From Pseudomonadota bacterium (GTDB lineage Bacteria > Myxococcota > Myxococcia > Myxococcales > Anaeromyxobacteraceae): DNA of 9,995 nucleotides. The DNA is taken from positions 1-9,995 of the forward strand of contig JAEYZK010000319.1 of the NCBI GenBank assembly GCA_023428085.1, read 5' to 3'. Every line of letters begins with the position of its first letter. The first letter of the stretch is position 1. Shown one piece after another: positions 1-6,644 of this stretch. A program made the translations under genes and the position numbers. A model generated the notes under the pieces. The model ran no database searches and had not been told where the DNA came from. It was given only the letters and a program-made list of their open reading frames with translations.

Positions 1-1239
1 GGCGTGCCGCTCGCGACGGCGCGGCTCGTCTTCCGGGGCGGCGCCGCGCTCGAGCCGCGGGGGCGGTCCGGCCTCGCCCACCTCACCGCGCTCGCCGCCC
101 GGCGCGGCACCGTCCGGCGCACCGGGCCGGAGATCGACCTGCTCGTCGAGTCCCTGGGCGCCGACGTCGGCGCGGGCGTGGACGAGGACGCGACCCACGT
201 CGGGCTCACGGCGCCGGTCGAGGCCCTGCCGCGCTGCCTCGAGGTCCTGGCCGACATCGCCACCCGGCCGACCTTCCCGCCCGCCGAGGTGAACCGCCTG
301 CGGCGGCGCGAGATCGCCGCGCTGGCCCACGACCTCGACGAGCCGGCGGTGGTCGCCGACCGGGCGATGCTCCGGGCGGCGTACGGCGATCACCCGTACG
401 CCCACCCGCCGGAGGGCCGCGCCCGCGACCTCGTGAACGTCAGCCGCGCCGACGTGCTCGCGTACCACGGGCGCCAGTACCGGCCCGGGGCGGCGTTCCT
501 GCTCGTCGTCGGCCCGGTCGAGGCGGGCGAGGCGCTGGCGCTCGCGCAGCGCCGGTTCGGGCGCTGGCGCGCGCCGGAGGCCGCCGGGGTCGTCGTGCCG
601 CCGCCCTCGCCGCCGCCGCCCGCCGTCGTGGTGGTGGACCGACCCGACCTGACGCAGACCCAGATCCGGATCGCGAGCCAGGGGTTCGCGCGCCGCAGCC
701 CGGACTACTACGCCGGCATGGTCGCGAGCGCCGTCCTCGGCGGCGGGTTCACCTCGCGGCTCATGCAGGCGGTCCGCGTGGAGCGCGGCCTCTCCTACGG
801 CGTGCGCAGCCGGTTCGCGACGAGCGCGGCCGGCGGGATCTTCTTCGTGTCGAGCTTCACGAAGGTCGAGACCACCGCGATGCTCGTGCAGGTGGCGATC
901 GACGAGGCGGTCCGCTTCGCGGAGCAGGGCCCGACCGCGGAGGAGCTCGATCGCATGCACAACTACCTCTGCGGCCTGTACCCGCTCTCGCTCGAGACCC
1001 ACGACCAGATCGCCGAGCGGCTCGCCGACCTCGCCGTGTTCGGTCTCGACGAGTCCGAGATCACCGGCTTCCAGGACCGCGTGCGCGCGGTGGATGCCGA
1101 GGCGTGCCGCGGCGTCGCCCGCCGGTACTTCCCGGGCGCGAAGCCGCTCGTCGTCGTGGTCGGGCCCGCGAAGGCCGTCGCGAAGACGCTGGAGCGGTTC
1201 GGGGAGGTCCGGGTGGTGCCCGTCCGGGCGGTCACGTGA
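1..1239 (+). CDS. M16 family peptidase, non-catalytic-type subunit (5' end missing)
   Basis: The reading frame is open from the first base, so the true start lies upstream; the GTG at 4 is not a credible start because it begins in the first beta strand of an M16 fold. Numbering residues from that GTG, two M16 half-domains follow each other (about 1-190 and 205-411), joined by a proline-rich stretch. Where catalytic M16 enzymes carry the zinc motif HxxEH, this protein reads GLAHLTALA, so the metal ligands are absent. The second half has RVERGLSYGVRS, the Arg/Tyr signature known from the inactive partner of heterodimeric bacterial M16 proteases, where it helps bind substrate. A catalytic HxxEH partner gene is therefore expected just left of the window. 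No signal peptide can be judged because the N-terminus is missing. The stop overlaps the start of the next gene (GTGA). The M16 fold is secure; the non-catalytic role is inferred from motifs. Confidence 0.9.
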   Translation, partial: GVPLATARLVFRGGAALEPRGRSGLAHLTALAARRGTVRRTGPEIDLLVESLGADVGAGVDEDATHVGLTAPVEALPRCLEVLADIATRPTFPPAEVNRLRRREIAALAHDLDEPAVVADRAMLRAAYGDHPYAHPPEGRARDLVNVSRADVLAYHGRQYRPGAAFLLVVGPVEAGEALALAQRRFGRWRAPEAAGVVVPPPSPPPPAVVVVDRPDLTQTQIRIASQGFARRSPDYYAGMVASAVLGGGFTSRLMQAVRVERGLSYGVRSRFATSAAGGIFFVSSFTKVETTAMLVQVAIDEAVRFAEQGPTAEELDRMHNYLCGLYPLSLETHDQIAERLADLAVFGLDESEITGFQDRVRAVDAEACRGVARRYFPGAKPLVVVVGPAKAVAKTLERFGEVRVVPVRAVT

Positions 1240-2000
1240 GCCTCCCCGCCCCGCCAGGTGGTGACTCCAGTCGAGCGGGCCCGGAGCGGCGTGGGGGGAC
1301 GCCCGTCGCGGTCCTGCACGAGGACGCGGCGCTGCTCGCCGTGGACAAGCCCGCGGGGCGCATCGTCATCCCGGGCCGGGGCGGCGGCGAGCGGAGCCTC
1401 GCCGAGGAGCTCTCCACGGCCTACGGGCGGCTCTGGGTCGTGCACCGGCTCGATCGCGGGACGAGCGGGGTCCTCCTGTTCGCCCGCACCGCGGCGGCCC
1501 ACCGCGCGCTCAACCTCGCGTTCGACCGCGGCGAGCCCCGGAAGCGGTACCTCGCGCTCGTCGTGGGCCACCCGCCCGCCGCGCTCCGCGTGGACGTCCC
1601 GATCGCGCCCGCGCGCCGCGGCAGGATGCGGCCCGCGCCCCCGGGCGACGCGCGGGGGAAGCCCTCGGCGACGGCGTTCCGCGTACTCGAGCTCTTCCCG
1701 TCCCGCCCGTGGGCCGGCGGCCCGCTGGCGCTCGTGGAGGCGCTGCCCGAGACCGGGCGCACCCACCAGATCCGCGTGCACCTCATGCACGCGGGGCACC
1801 CGCTCGCCGTCGATCCGGACTACGGGGGGGACGCGCCGCTCCGGGACGCGGAGGGGCGCGCGCTCCTCGCGCGCACACCGCTCCACGCCGCGGAGCTCAC
1901 CATCGGACACCCGGCGGGCGGGGCGCTGGTGCTGCGCGCGCCCCTGCCTGCCGACCTCGCCGCGGCGCTCGAGGCGCTGCGGCGCGGGGGAGGGGCCTAG
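1236..2000 (+). CDS. RluA-family RNA pseudouridine synthase
   Basis: Predicted 254-residue enzyme that isomerises uridine to pseudouridine in rRNA or tRNA in the cytoplasm. The RluA-family motifs occur in order: LAVDKPAG (about 34-41), HRLDRGTSG (70-78) with the presumed catalytic Asp73, KRYLALV, and GRTHQIRVHL (about 174-183), followed by a late HAAEL element. There is no N-terminal S4 domain, so it resembles the short RluA/TruC-type members rather than RluC or RluD; the target nucleotide cannot be read from sequence. I chose GTG 1236 because it overlaps the TGA of the M16 gene (GTGA) and leaves a short leader before the core; the frame is open further upstream but only inside the M16 gene. 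No good Shine-Dalgarno is visible, which fits translational coupling. The TAG stop overlaps the stop of the convergent lipoprotein gene. Confidence 0.9.
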   Translation: MSLPAPPGGDSSRAGPERRGGTPVAVLHEDAALLAVDKPAGRIVIPGRGGGERSLAEELSTAYGRLWVVHRLDRGTSGVLLFARTAAAHRALNLAFDRGEPRKRYLALVVGHPPAALRVDVPIAPARRGRMRPAPPGDARGKPSATAFRVLELFPSRPWAGGPLALVEALPETGRTHQIRVHLMHAGHPLAVDPDYGGDAPLRDAEGRALLARTPLHAAELTIGHPAGGALVLRAPLPADLAAALEALRRGGGA

Positions 2001-2803
2001 TCCCCTTCCTCCTGCGCGGCGCCGGGCGACAGCGGGTCGTCGGCGGACGCGGGCTGCACCGCGGGCTCCTCGTCCGCGGCGGGCGCGACGCCCAGCTCGG
2101 TGGCGAGGACCTCGAGGAGCGGCGACTCGGGGGCGATCGAGCGGACGAGGTCGAGGGTGGCGATCGCCTCCTCCTTCTTGTTGTTGCGCGCGAGGTAGCG
2201 GGCCTTCTCGATGAGCTTCGCCGCCCCGACGTCCTTCTCGCCGGTGGAGAGCCGCTCGGTGAGCACCCAGGTGCTCTGGCCCCCGGAGTAGTTCACCTCG
2301 CTGAACGGCGCCTTCGCCTTCCCGACGAGCAGGAAGGTGCCGGGCTCGATCTTCCGCTTGGCGTTGGAGGCGAGGAGGTCCGGCCGGTCGAACACCTTCT
2401 CCGGCGTGACGACCGTCGCCTCGGTGACGCCGGCGGCCTCGAGCACCCACGAGCGCTTGAGCCAGCCCTCCTTCTCGTCGGAGGTGCGGGCCCGCACCCA
2501 GTCGTCCTTCACCTCGAGCACCGCCACCTGCTCGCCGCGATAGAGCAGCGCGCGGAAGTTCGAGGTCTCCTTGCCGTCGGCCTTCTTCACCTTGCCCGCG
2601 TCCACCGGCTCGATCTTGAGCACGACGACGGTCGTGACGTACGCCATCGGCGTCGAGGGCGCGGCGGTCCCGGCCGCCTTCGCGTCCGCGGCGTCGGCGG
2701 TGGGCTGCCCGTCGCCGGCGGGCTGCTGCGCGGGCGCGGACGCCTTCTTGCACGCGGACGCAAGGAGGGCGGCGGATGCGGCGAGGACGAGCAGTTTTCG
2801 CAT
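1997..2803 (-). CDS. SH3-domain lipoprotein, hypothetical
   Basis: A 268-residue predicted lipoprotein. The N-terminus MRKLLVLAASAALLASAC is a classic signal peptide with lipobox A-S-A-C and lipidated Cys18; Ala at -3 is acceptable but not the best residue. A Lys/Ala/Pro/Gln-rich linker follows to about residue 50. Residues about 53-125 look like a bacterial SH3 (SH3b) module, including DDWVRARTSDEKEGWLKRSW, and about 130-185 look like a second, more divergent beta module. Residues about 190-235 are helical and resemble a TPR-like hairpin; the tail is acidic and proline-rich. SH3b domains often bind peptidoglycan or peptides, so a periplasmic envelope-associated role is plausible, but no specific function is recognised. 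ATG 2803 has a clear AGGAG five bases upstream (2813-2809). The TAG stop shares the CTAG at 1997-2000 with the convergent pseudouridine synthase. Confidence 0.85.
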   Translation of the reverse strand: MRKLLVLAASAALLASACKKASAPAQQPAGDGQPTADAADAKAAGTAAPSTPMAYVTTVVVLKIEPVDAGKVKKADGKETSNFRALLYRGEQVAVLEVKDDWVRARTSDEKEGWLKRSWVLEAAGVTEATVVTPEKVFDRPDLLASNAKRKIEPGTFLLVGKAKAPFSEVNYSGGQSTWVLTERLSTGEKDVGAAKLIEKARYLARNNKKEEAIATLDLVRSIAPESPLLEVLATELGVAPAADEEPAVQPASADDPLSPGAAQEEGD

Positions 2804-2820
2804 GTGGGCTCCTGGGGGTA

Positions 2821-2842
2821 GCCCGGGCGATCCCCCCCGGGC
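2821..2842. other. Short GC hairpin in the lipoprotein leader
   Basis: Perfect 7-bp inverted repeat gcccggg (2821-2827) and cccgggc (2836-2842) around an 8-base loop. It lies 7 bases upstream of the AGGAG of the lipoprotein gene, near the 5' end of its predicted transcript. There is no T-run on either strand, so a factor-independent terminator is unlikely. In such GC-rich DNA a chance hairpin is possible. Confidence 0.3.
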
Positions 2843-2849
2843 GCCCGCA

Positions 2850-2878
2850 AGGGTACCGGAACGGGTCCCGGGTGGGAA
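2850..2878 (-). promoter_or_regulatory. Candidate sigma70-type promoter for the SH3 lipoprotein
   Basis: On the minus strand TTCCCA (2878-2873) is followed after 17 bases by TACCCT (2855-2850). Matches are 4/6 to TTGACA and 4/6 to TATAAT. Initiation would be near 2843, giving a leader of about 40 bases containing the 2821-2842 hairpin and the AGGAG. The match is modest and based on position and spacing only. Confidence 0.3.
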
Positions 2879-2908
2879 GGACTGGGCGAGACGCCGAAGG
2901 ACCGACCC

Positions 2909-3307
2909 TCAGCGGCCGTGGACGAGGATCTTCACATCGGCGCGGAAGGTGATCTCGACCTTGTCGCCGTCCCGCACCGCGGAGACGAAGCCCCGGCCGA
3001 AGACGGGGTGGTCCACGACGTCGTCCACCGCGAACCGCTTCCGGGGCGAGTAGGGCTGCGCCTTCCCGGCGTCCCGCTTCGCGAGCAGCTCCTCGAACCC
3101 CTCGACGGCCGCCTTCTCGCGCGCGGGAACGGCGCGCGCGCTGGCCGTCCGGGCGCCGGCGACCGAGCCGCGGAAGCGGTGGACCGAGTGACACGTGTTG
3201 CACTCGACCTTCACCGGGCGGCCGGCCATGAGCGCGTGGATGGTGTGGGCGAGCGTGAGCTCGCAACGGGTGCAGAACGCATCGACCTCGCCGCCGACCT
3301 TGAGCAT
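2909..3307 (-). CDS. Zinc-ribbon protein with C-terminal HPxFGxG beta module
   Basis: A 132-residue predicted cytoplasmic protein. Two Cys pairs, C12-T-R-C15 and C36-N-T-C39, spaced by 20 residues and each followed by His-containing sequence, look like a four-Cys zinc ribbon. An Ala/Arg/Lys-rich helical linker (about 48-82) leads to VVDHPVFGRGFVSAV (97-111) and KVEITF. This resembles the small beta module with a (D/H)P.FG.G.V pattern at the C-terminus of PcrA/UvrD-type helicases and in CarD-like RNA-polymerase-binding domains. The combination suggests a nucleic-acid or transcription-machinery contact, but I do not recognise a named family and the function is unknown. The ATG at 3307 is preferred over an upstream extension to 3439, because the extra N-terminal residues are low-complexity Arg/Ala and would run through the divergent promoter region. 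There is no clear Shine-Dalgarno; a TATACT lies only nine bases upstream. Confidence 0.8.
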   Translation of the reverse strand: MLKVGGEVDAFCTRCELTLAHTIHALMAGRPVKVECNTCHSVHRFRGSVAGARTASARAVPAREKAAVEGFEELLAKRDAGKAQPYSPRKRFAVDDVVDHPVFGRGFVSAVRDGDKVEITFRADVKILVHGR

Positions 3308-3316
3308 GGGCGCGGC

Positions 3317-3322
3317 AGTATA
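3317..3322 (-). promoter_or_regulatory. Candidate -10 element (TATACT) of the zinc-ribbon gene
   Basis: TATACT on the minus strand matches TATAAT at 5 of 6 positions and ends nine bases before the ATG at 3307, so transcription would begin at or next to the start codon (leaderless or nearly so). No good -35 hexamer is seen. The place where it would sit is at the edge of the inverted repeat 3341-3367. Confidence 0.5.
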
Positions 3323-3340
3323 GCGATCCCGGTCCGGGTG

Positions 3341-3367
3341 CGCGCGGCCGTGGGATGCGGCCGCGCG
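3341..3367. promoter_or_regulatory. Perfect 10-7-10 inverted repeat between divergent genes, possible operator
   Basis: Arms cgcgcggccg (3341-3350) and cggccgcgcg (3358-3367) are exact reverse complements around a 7-base centre. The element lies in the 130-bp gap between the zinc-ribbon gene (-) and mlaE (+), at the expected -35 region of the minus-strand promoter and about 55 bp upstream of the mlaE promoter candidate. That is where a shared operator would sit. Alternatively it could be an RNA hairpin or chance in GC-rich DNA. Confidence 0.4.
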
Positions 3368-3422
3368 GCACACCGTGCCGCCCGCGCACAGTCGCGGGAA
3401 ACGGGCGCGCGTCGGCCTGCCG

Positions 3423-3431
3423 TGCCAGAAT
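3423..3431 (+). promoter_or_regulatory. Candidate extended -10 element of the mlaEFD operon
   Basis: TG (3423-3424), one base, then CAGAAT (3426-3431), 4 of 6 matches to TATAAT, ending six bases before the mlaE ATG. No Shine-Dalgarno precedes that ATG, consistent with a leaderless message. Supported mainly by the same arrangement at other starts in this window. Confidence 0.35.
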
Positions 3432-3437
3432 GCCCGC

Positions 3438-4190
3438 ATGAAGAAGCTTCGGGCCGCGCTCGAGGACTTCGGCCAGATGCTGTTCTTCGCCGCCGAGACC
3501 GTGGCGTGGGCCTTCCGGCCGCCGTTCCGCCCGGATCAGATCCTCGCGCAGATGGCGTTCATCGGGGCGGGGTCGGCCTTCATCGTGGGCGTGACGGGCA
3601 CCTTCGCCGGGATGGTCTTCGGCCTGCAGATGAACTACGCGATGAAGCAGTTCGCGGCCGAGGGCTACGTCGGCGGATCCACGGCGTTCGCGCTGTCGCG
3701 CGAGCTCGCCCCCGTGTTCACGGCCCTCATGGTGACCGGCCGGGCCGGGAGCGCCATCGCGACCGAGCTCGGCACGATGCGGGTGACCGAGCAGATCGAC
3801 GCCATGGAGAGCATGGCGGTCTCGCCCATCCAGTACCTCGTCGTCCCGCGGGTGATCGCCGCCGTCCTGATGTTCCCGGTGCTCACGATGCTCTTCAACA
3901 CGCTCGGGTACGGCGGGGCCTACCTCATGGGCGTGTACGTCGCCGGCATCCCGGTGGGGCCGTTCGTCGGGCACACCCGCGAGTTCCTGCACATGAGCGA
4001 CATCCTCCACGGCCTCGCGAAGGCGCTCGTGTTCGGGGCGCTCGTGGCGATCATCACCACCTGGCGCGGATACTCGGCCACGGGCGGGGCGCGCGGGGTC
4101 GGGGAGGGGACCACCCGGGCCGTGGTGGCGAGCTCGATCGCGATCCTCCTCGCCGACTACGCGGCGACGGTCCTCTCGGTGGGGAGCTGA
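3438..4190 (+). CDS. mlaE: MlaE-type permease of a phospholipid-transport ABC system
   Basis: A 250-residue integral inner-membrane protein of the MlaE permease family, which forms the membrane channel of MCE-type lipid transporters and moves phospholipid between the inner membrane and the MCE protein. The conserved family core is present: RELAPV (88-93), GRAGSAIATELG (101-112) and TEQIDAMESM (117-126), followed by the V.PR.IA segment. Hydrophobic segments lie at about 43-65, 92-105, 133-175 and 195-247, with an amphipathic N-terminal helix. The length is typical. ATG 3438 begins MKKLRAALEDFG, matching the usual short N-terminus; the frame extends to 3375 but the extra residues look non-coding. 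The gene is first of three and lies three bases before the ATPase gene. Assignment by conserved motifs and context is firm; exact substrate and direction of transport are inferred from the family. Confidence 0.95.
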   Translation: MKKLRAALEDFGQMLFFAAETVAWAFRPPFRPDQILAQMAFIGAGSAFIVGVTGTFAGMVFGLQMNYAMKQFAAEGYVGGSTAFALSRELAPVFTALMVTGRAGSAIATELGTMRVTEQIDAMESMAVSPIQYLVVPRVIAAVLMFPVLTMLFNTLGYGGAYLMGVYVAGIPVGPFVGHTREFLHMSDILHGLAKALVFGALVAIITTWRGYSATGGARGVGEGTTRAVVASSIAILLADYAATVLSVGS

Positions 4191-4193
4191 CGC

Positions 4194-4937
4194 GTGATCG
4201 AGGTCGTCGATCTCTGGAAGTCGTTCGGCGCGAACGCCGTCCTCAAGGGGATCAGCGTCGCGATCCCGCAGGGGGAGACGTTCGTCGTCCTCGGCGGCTC
4301 CGGATCGGGGAAGACCGTCCTCATGAAGCACGTGATCGGGCTGCTCAAGCCGGATCGCGGGGCGATCCGGATCGACGGGCTCGAGATCTCGAGCCTCACC
4401 GGCCGCGCGCTGACCGAGGCGCGCCAGCGGTTCGGCATGGTGTTCCAGGGAGCGGCGCTGTTCGACTCCATGTCGGTGTTCGACAACGTGGCCTTCCCGC
4501 TGCGGGAGCGGCGGGGGAAGCGGCTGCCGCTCGCCGAGATCCGCCAGCGCGTGATCGACAAGCTCAAGGTGGTGGACCTCGGCGAGGAGGTGCTCGGGCG
4601 CTGGCCGTCGGAGCTCTCCGGGGGCATGCGGAAGCGGGTGGCGCTGGCGCGCGCGCTCGTCTCCGACCCGCAGATCGTGCTCTACGACGAGCCGACCACC
4701 GGCCTCGATCCGATCACCACCGAGTACGTGGACGAGATGATCATCCACGCCCGGGAGCGGCTGGGCATCACGAGCATGGTGATCTCGCACGACATCGCGA
4801 GCGCGTTCCGGGTGGCCGACCGGGTGGGCGTGCTCTACGATGGACACCTCTCGGCCGTGGGGACCCCCGCGGAGGTGCGATCGAGCCCCGATCCGTTCGT
4901 GCAGCGGTTCCTCTCCACGTGGTTCTCGAAGCAGTAG
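4194..4937 (+). CDS. mlaF: MlaF-type ABC transporter ATPase
   Basis: A 247-residue ATP-binding subunit that powers the MlaE permease at the cytoplasmic face of the inner membrane. All ABC motifs are intact: Walker A GGSGSGKT (34-41), Q-loop Gln85 in VFQGAALFDS, signature LSGGMRKR (141-148), Walker B IVLYDEP with catalytic Glu166, D-loop GLDP, and switch His199 in ISHD. GGMRKR and the FQ-AALFDS-V-NV context are characteristic of the Mla/Ttg2A branch. The GTG start at 4194 has GGGGAG (4181-4186) seven bases upstream, lying inside the last codons of mlaE, so the two genes are probably translated together. The stop is 12 bases before mlaD. There is no C-terminal regulatory extension. Confidence 0.95.
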   Translation: MIEVVDLWKSFGANAVLKGISVAIPQGETFVVLGGSGSGKTVLMKHVIGLLKPDRGAIRIDGLEISSLTGRALTEARQRFGMVFQGAALFDSMSVFDNVAFPLRERRGKRLPLAEIRQRVIDKLKVVDLGEEVLGRWPSELSGGMRKRVALARALVSDPQIVLYDEPTTGLDPITTEYVDEMIIHARERLGITSMVISHDIASAFRVADRVGVLYDGHLSAVGTPAEVRSSPDPFVQRFLSTWFSKQ

Positions 4938-4949
4938 CGGAGACGAAGA

Positions 4950-6641
4950 GTGAAGCCCGTCGTGAACAAGGCGCTGGCGGTCGGGGCCCTGGTGGCGGTC
5001 ACCGGGCTGGCCTTCCTCGGCGCGTTCACCTTCTTCAAGAAGGGCGGCTACGCCAAGTCGGAGAGCTACGTCGTGGTCGCCCGGTTCAGCGACGCGACCG
5101 GCCTCACGTGGCGTAGCCGGGTCCAGATCGCCGGGATCCAGGTGGGCGAGGTCGAGCGCATCTCGCTCGAGGGCTCCCGGGCCCGGCTCGAGATCCGCAT
5201 CAAGAACGACGTGGACCTGCGCGAGGACGCCTGCCTCTACAAGACGTTCCCCTCCGCCCTGCTCCCGGACGCGCTGCTCGAGGTGACGCCCGGGTCGCAG
5301 GACCGGCCGTCGCTCAAGGACGTCCCGCAGGAGCGGAAGGAGATCACCTGCATCCGCGAGGCGACGAGCGTCCAGCAGCTCCTCGACTCCATGGCCAAGA
5401 TCGCCGCCGACGTGCAGACCGTGACCGGCGACCTCGCGGACAGCGTGCGCGGCGACAAGGGCAGCCTGCGCGACGTCATCGAGAACCTCGCCGTCACCAC
5501 CGATCGGCTCAGGGACCTCGTCGGCGAGAACCAGGAGAACGTCTCCGCCATCCTCCGCAACACCCGCGACTTCACGAGCGACCTGCGCGAGATCTCCGGG
5601 CGCGACAAGGACCGCATCCACGCGATCCTCGTGAACGTGGAGGCGCTCACGCGCGAGCTGCGCTCCACCTCGCAGAGCCTCGATCGAATCATCGCGGGCC
5701 GCCCCGCCGGTGAGACGAGCGAGGGGCCGCGCGACGGCGCCCCGGCGGCGCCGGGCGACGGCGCGCCCGGGCCCTCGGGCGCGCCCGGGGAAGAGGGGCC
5801 GGCCGTCGCCGAGGGCGGACCGGAGGGGAAGGGCGTGGAGCAGGCGGTCGAGAAGCTCAACGACAACCTCTCCAAGCTCGACGAGATCCTGGGCAAGGTC
5901 CGCGACGGCAAGAGCACCGCCGGGCGGCTGCTCGTGGACGAGCGGATGGGGCGGCAGGTGGGGAACGCCGTCGAGGGCCTCGCCGACTACTTCGATCGGA
6001 TCGAGCGGATGCAGATCCAGCTCCACCTCCGCTCCGAGGCGCTCCTCAACCAGAGCGTGAGCGAGGGGCGGCCGGGCGCCAAGGTGTACTTCGGCGCGCG
6101 GATCATCCCGCGCCCGGACAAGTACTACGAGGTCGAGCTCGTGAGCGATCCGCGCGGCCTCGACAACATCACCACCGAGACCTCCACCACGACCGTGGAC
6201 GGCGGCCCGCCCACCACGACCGTCACGAGCCGCAACAAGAACGAGCAGAAGCTGGCGATCTCGCTCCAGCTCGCGAAGCGGTACGGGCGGGTCACGCTGC
6301 GCGGCGGCCTCATCGAGAACTCCGGCGGGGTCGGGGCCGACCTCCACCTCCTCGACGAGCGCCTGCGGATCTCGATCTCGATGTTCCAGTTCAACCGGCC
6401 GCAGAACGACCTCTTCATGCGGACGAAGATCTGGGCGGACTACGTCTTCCTCGACCACTTCTACCTCACCACCGGCGTCGACGACGTCCTGAACCGCTGG
6501 AGCTCCTCGACCCGCCCGGGCGGCCGGCCGTTCAACTTCGGCACGGACGTGTTCTTCGGGCTGGGCCTCCAGTTCACGGACGACGACATCAAGACGCTGA
6601 TCGGCTCCGGCGTCGGCGGGGTGAGCTCGGCAGCGCAGTGA
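4950..6641 (+). CDS. mlaD: MlaD-like MCE protein with long helical region and beta-rich C-terminal domain
   Basis: A 563-residue lipid-binding component, about three times the length of E. coli MlaD. An N-terminal membrane anchor (about 8-29) is followed by one MCE domain (about 38-115, with GLTWRSRVQIAGIQVGEV and LLPDALLEV). A long helical stretch (about 138-248, rich in NV, TR and DLR patterns) runs into a Gly/Pro/Ala/Glu linker (about 249-295) and a second helix block (about 296-368). Residues about 375-553 alternate polar and aromatic/hydrophobic residues like beta strands, with a Thr-rich loop at 408-427 and the ending GLGLQFTDDDIKTLIG; this may be an outer-membrane or periplasmic barrel-like domain. 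Cys95 and Cys134 could form a disulfide. GTG 4950 is supported by GGAG seven bases upstream. It is last of three genes, and a heptamer repeat array begins three bases after the stop. The MCE assignment is firm; the C-terminal barrel is inference. Confidence 0.92.
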   Translation: MKPVVNKALAVGALVAVTGLAFLGAFTFFKKGGYAKSESYVVVARFSDATGLTWRSRVQIAGIQVGEVERISLEGSRARLEIRIKNDVDLREDACLYKTFPSALLPDALLEVTPGSQDRPSLKDVPQERKEITCIREATSVQQLLDSMAKIAADVQTVTGDLADSVRGDKGSLRDVIENLAVTTDRLRDLVGENQENVSAILRNTRDFTSDLREISGRDKDRIHAILVNVEALTRELRSTSQSLDRIIAGRPAGETSEGPRDGAPAAPGDGAPGPSGAPGEEGPAVAEGGPEGKGVEQAVEKLNDNLSKLDEILGKVRDGKSTAGRLLVDERMGRQVGNAVEGLADYFDRIERMQIQLHLRSEALLNQSVSEGRPGAKVYFGARIIPRPDKYYEVELVSDPRGLDNITTETSTTTVDGGPPTTTVTSRNKNEQKLAISLQLAKRYGRVTLRGGLIENSGGVGADLHLLDERLRISISMFQFNRPQNDLFMRTKIWADYVFLDHFYLTTGVDDVLNRWSSSTRPGGRPFNFGTDVFFGLGLQFTDDDIKTLIGSGVGGVSSAAQ

Positions 6642-6644
6642 GGG

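Noticed and set aside
2821..2842. Rho-independent terminator of the zinc-ribbon gene
   Set aside because: The stem is good, but no U-run follows on the minus strand, and the position fits the lipoprotein leader better.
2918..5116. A 732-codon plus-strand frame overlapping the zinc-ribbon gene, mlaE and mlaF
   Set aside because: It runs out of frame through the permease and ATPase genes, whose motifs are complete in other frames. The translation is low-complexity Arg/Gly/Pro.
963..6458. An 1,831-codon stop-free frame on the minus strand covering seven genes
   Set aside because: It is antisense to well-supported genes (M16, pseudouridine synthase, mlaEFD) and out of frame with the two real minus-strand genes. 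Its composition is Arg/Gly/Ala/His-rich without domains, as expected from strong third-position GC bias.
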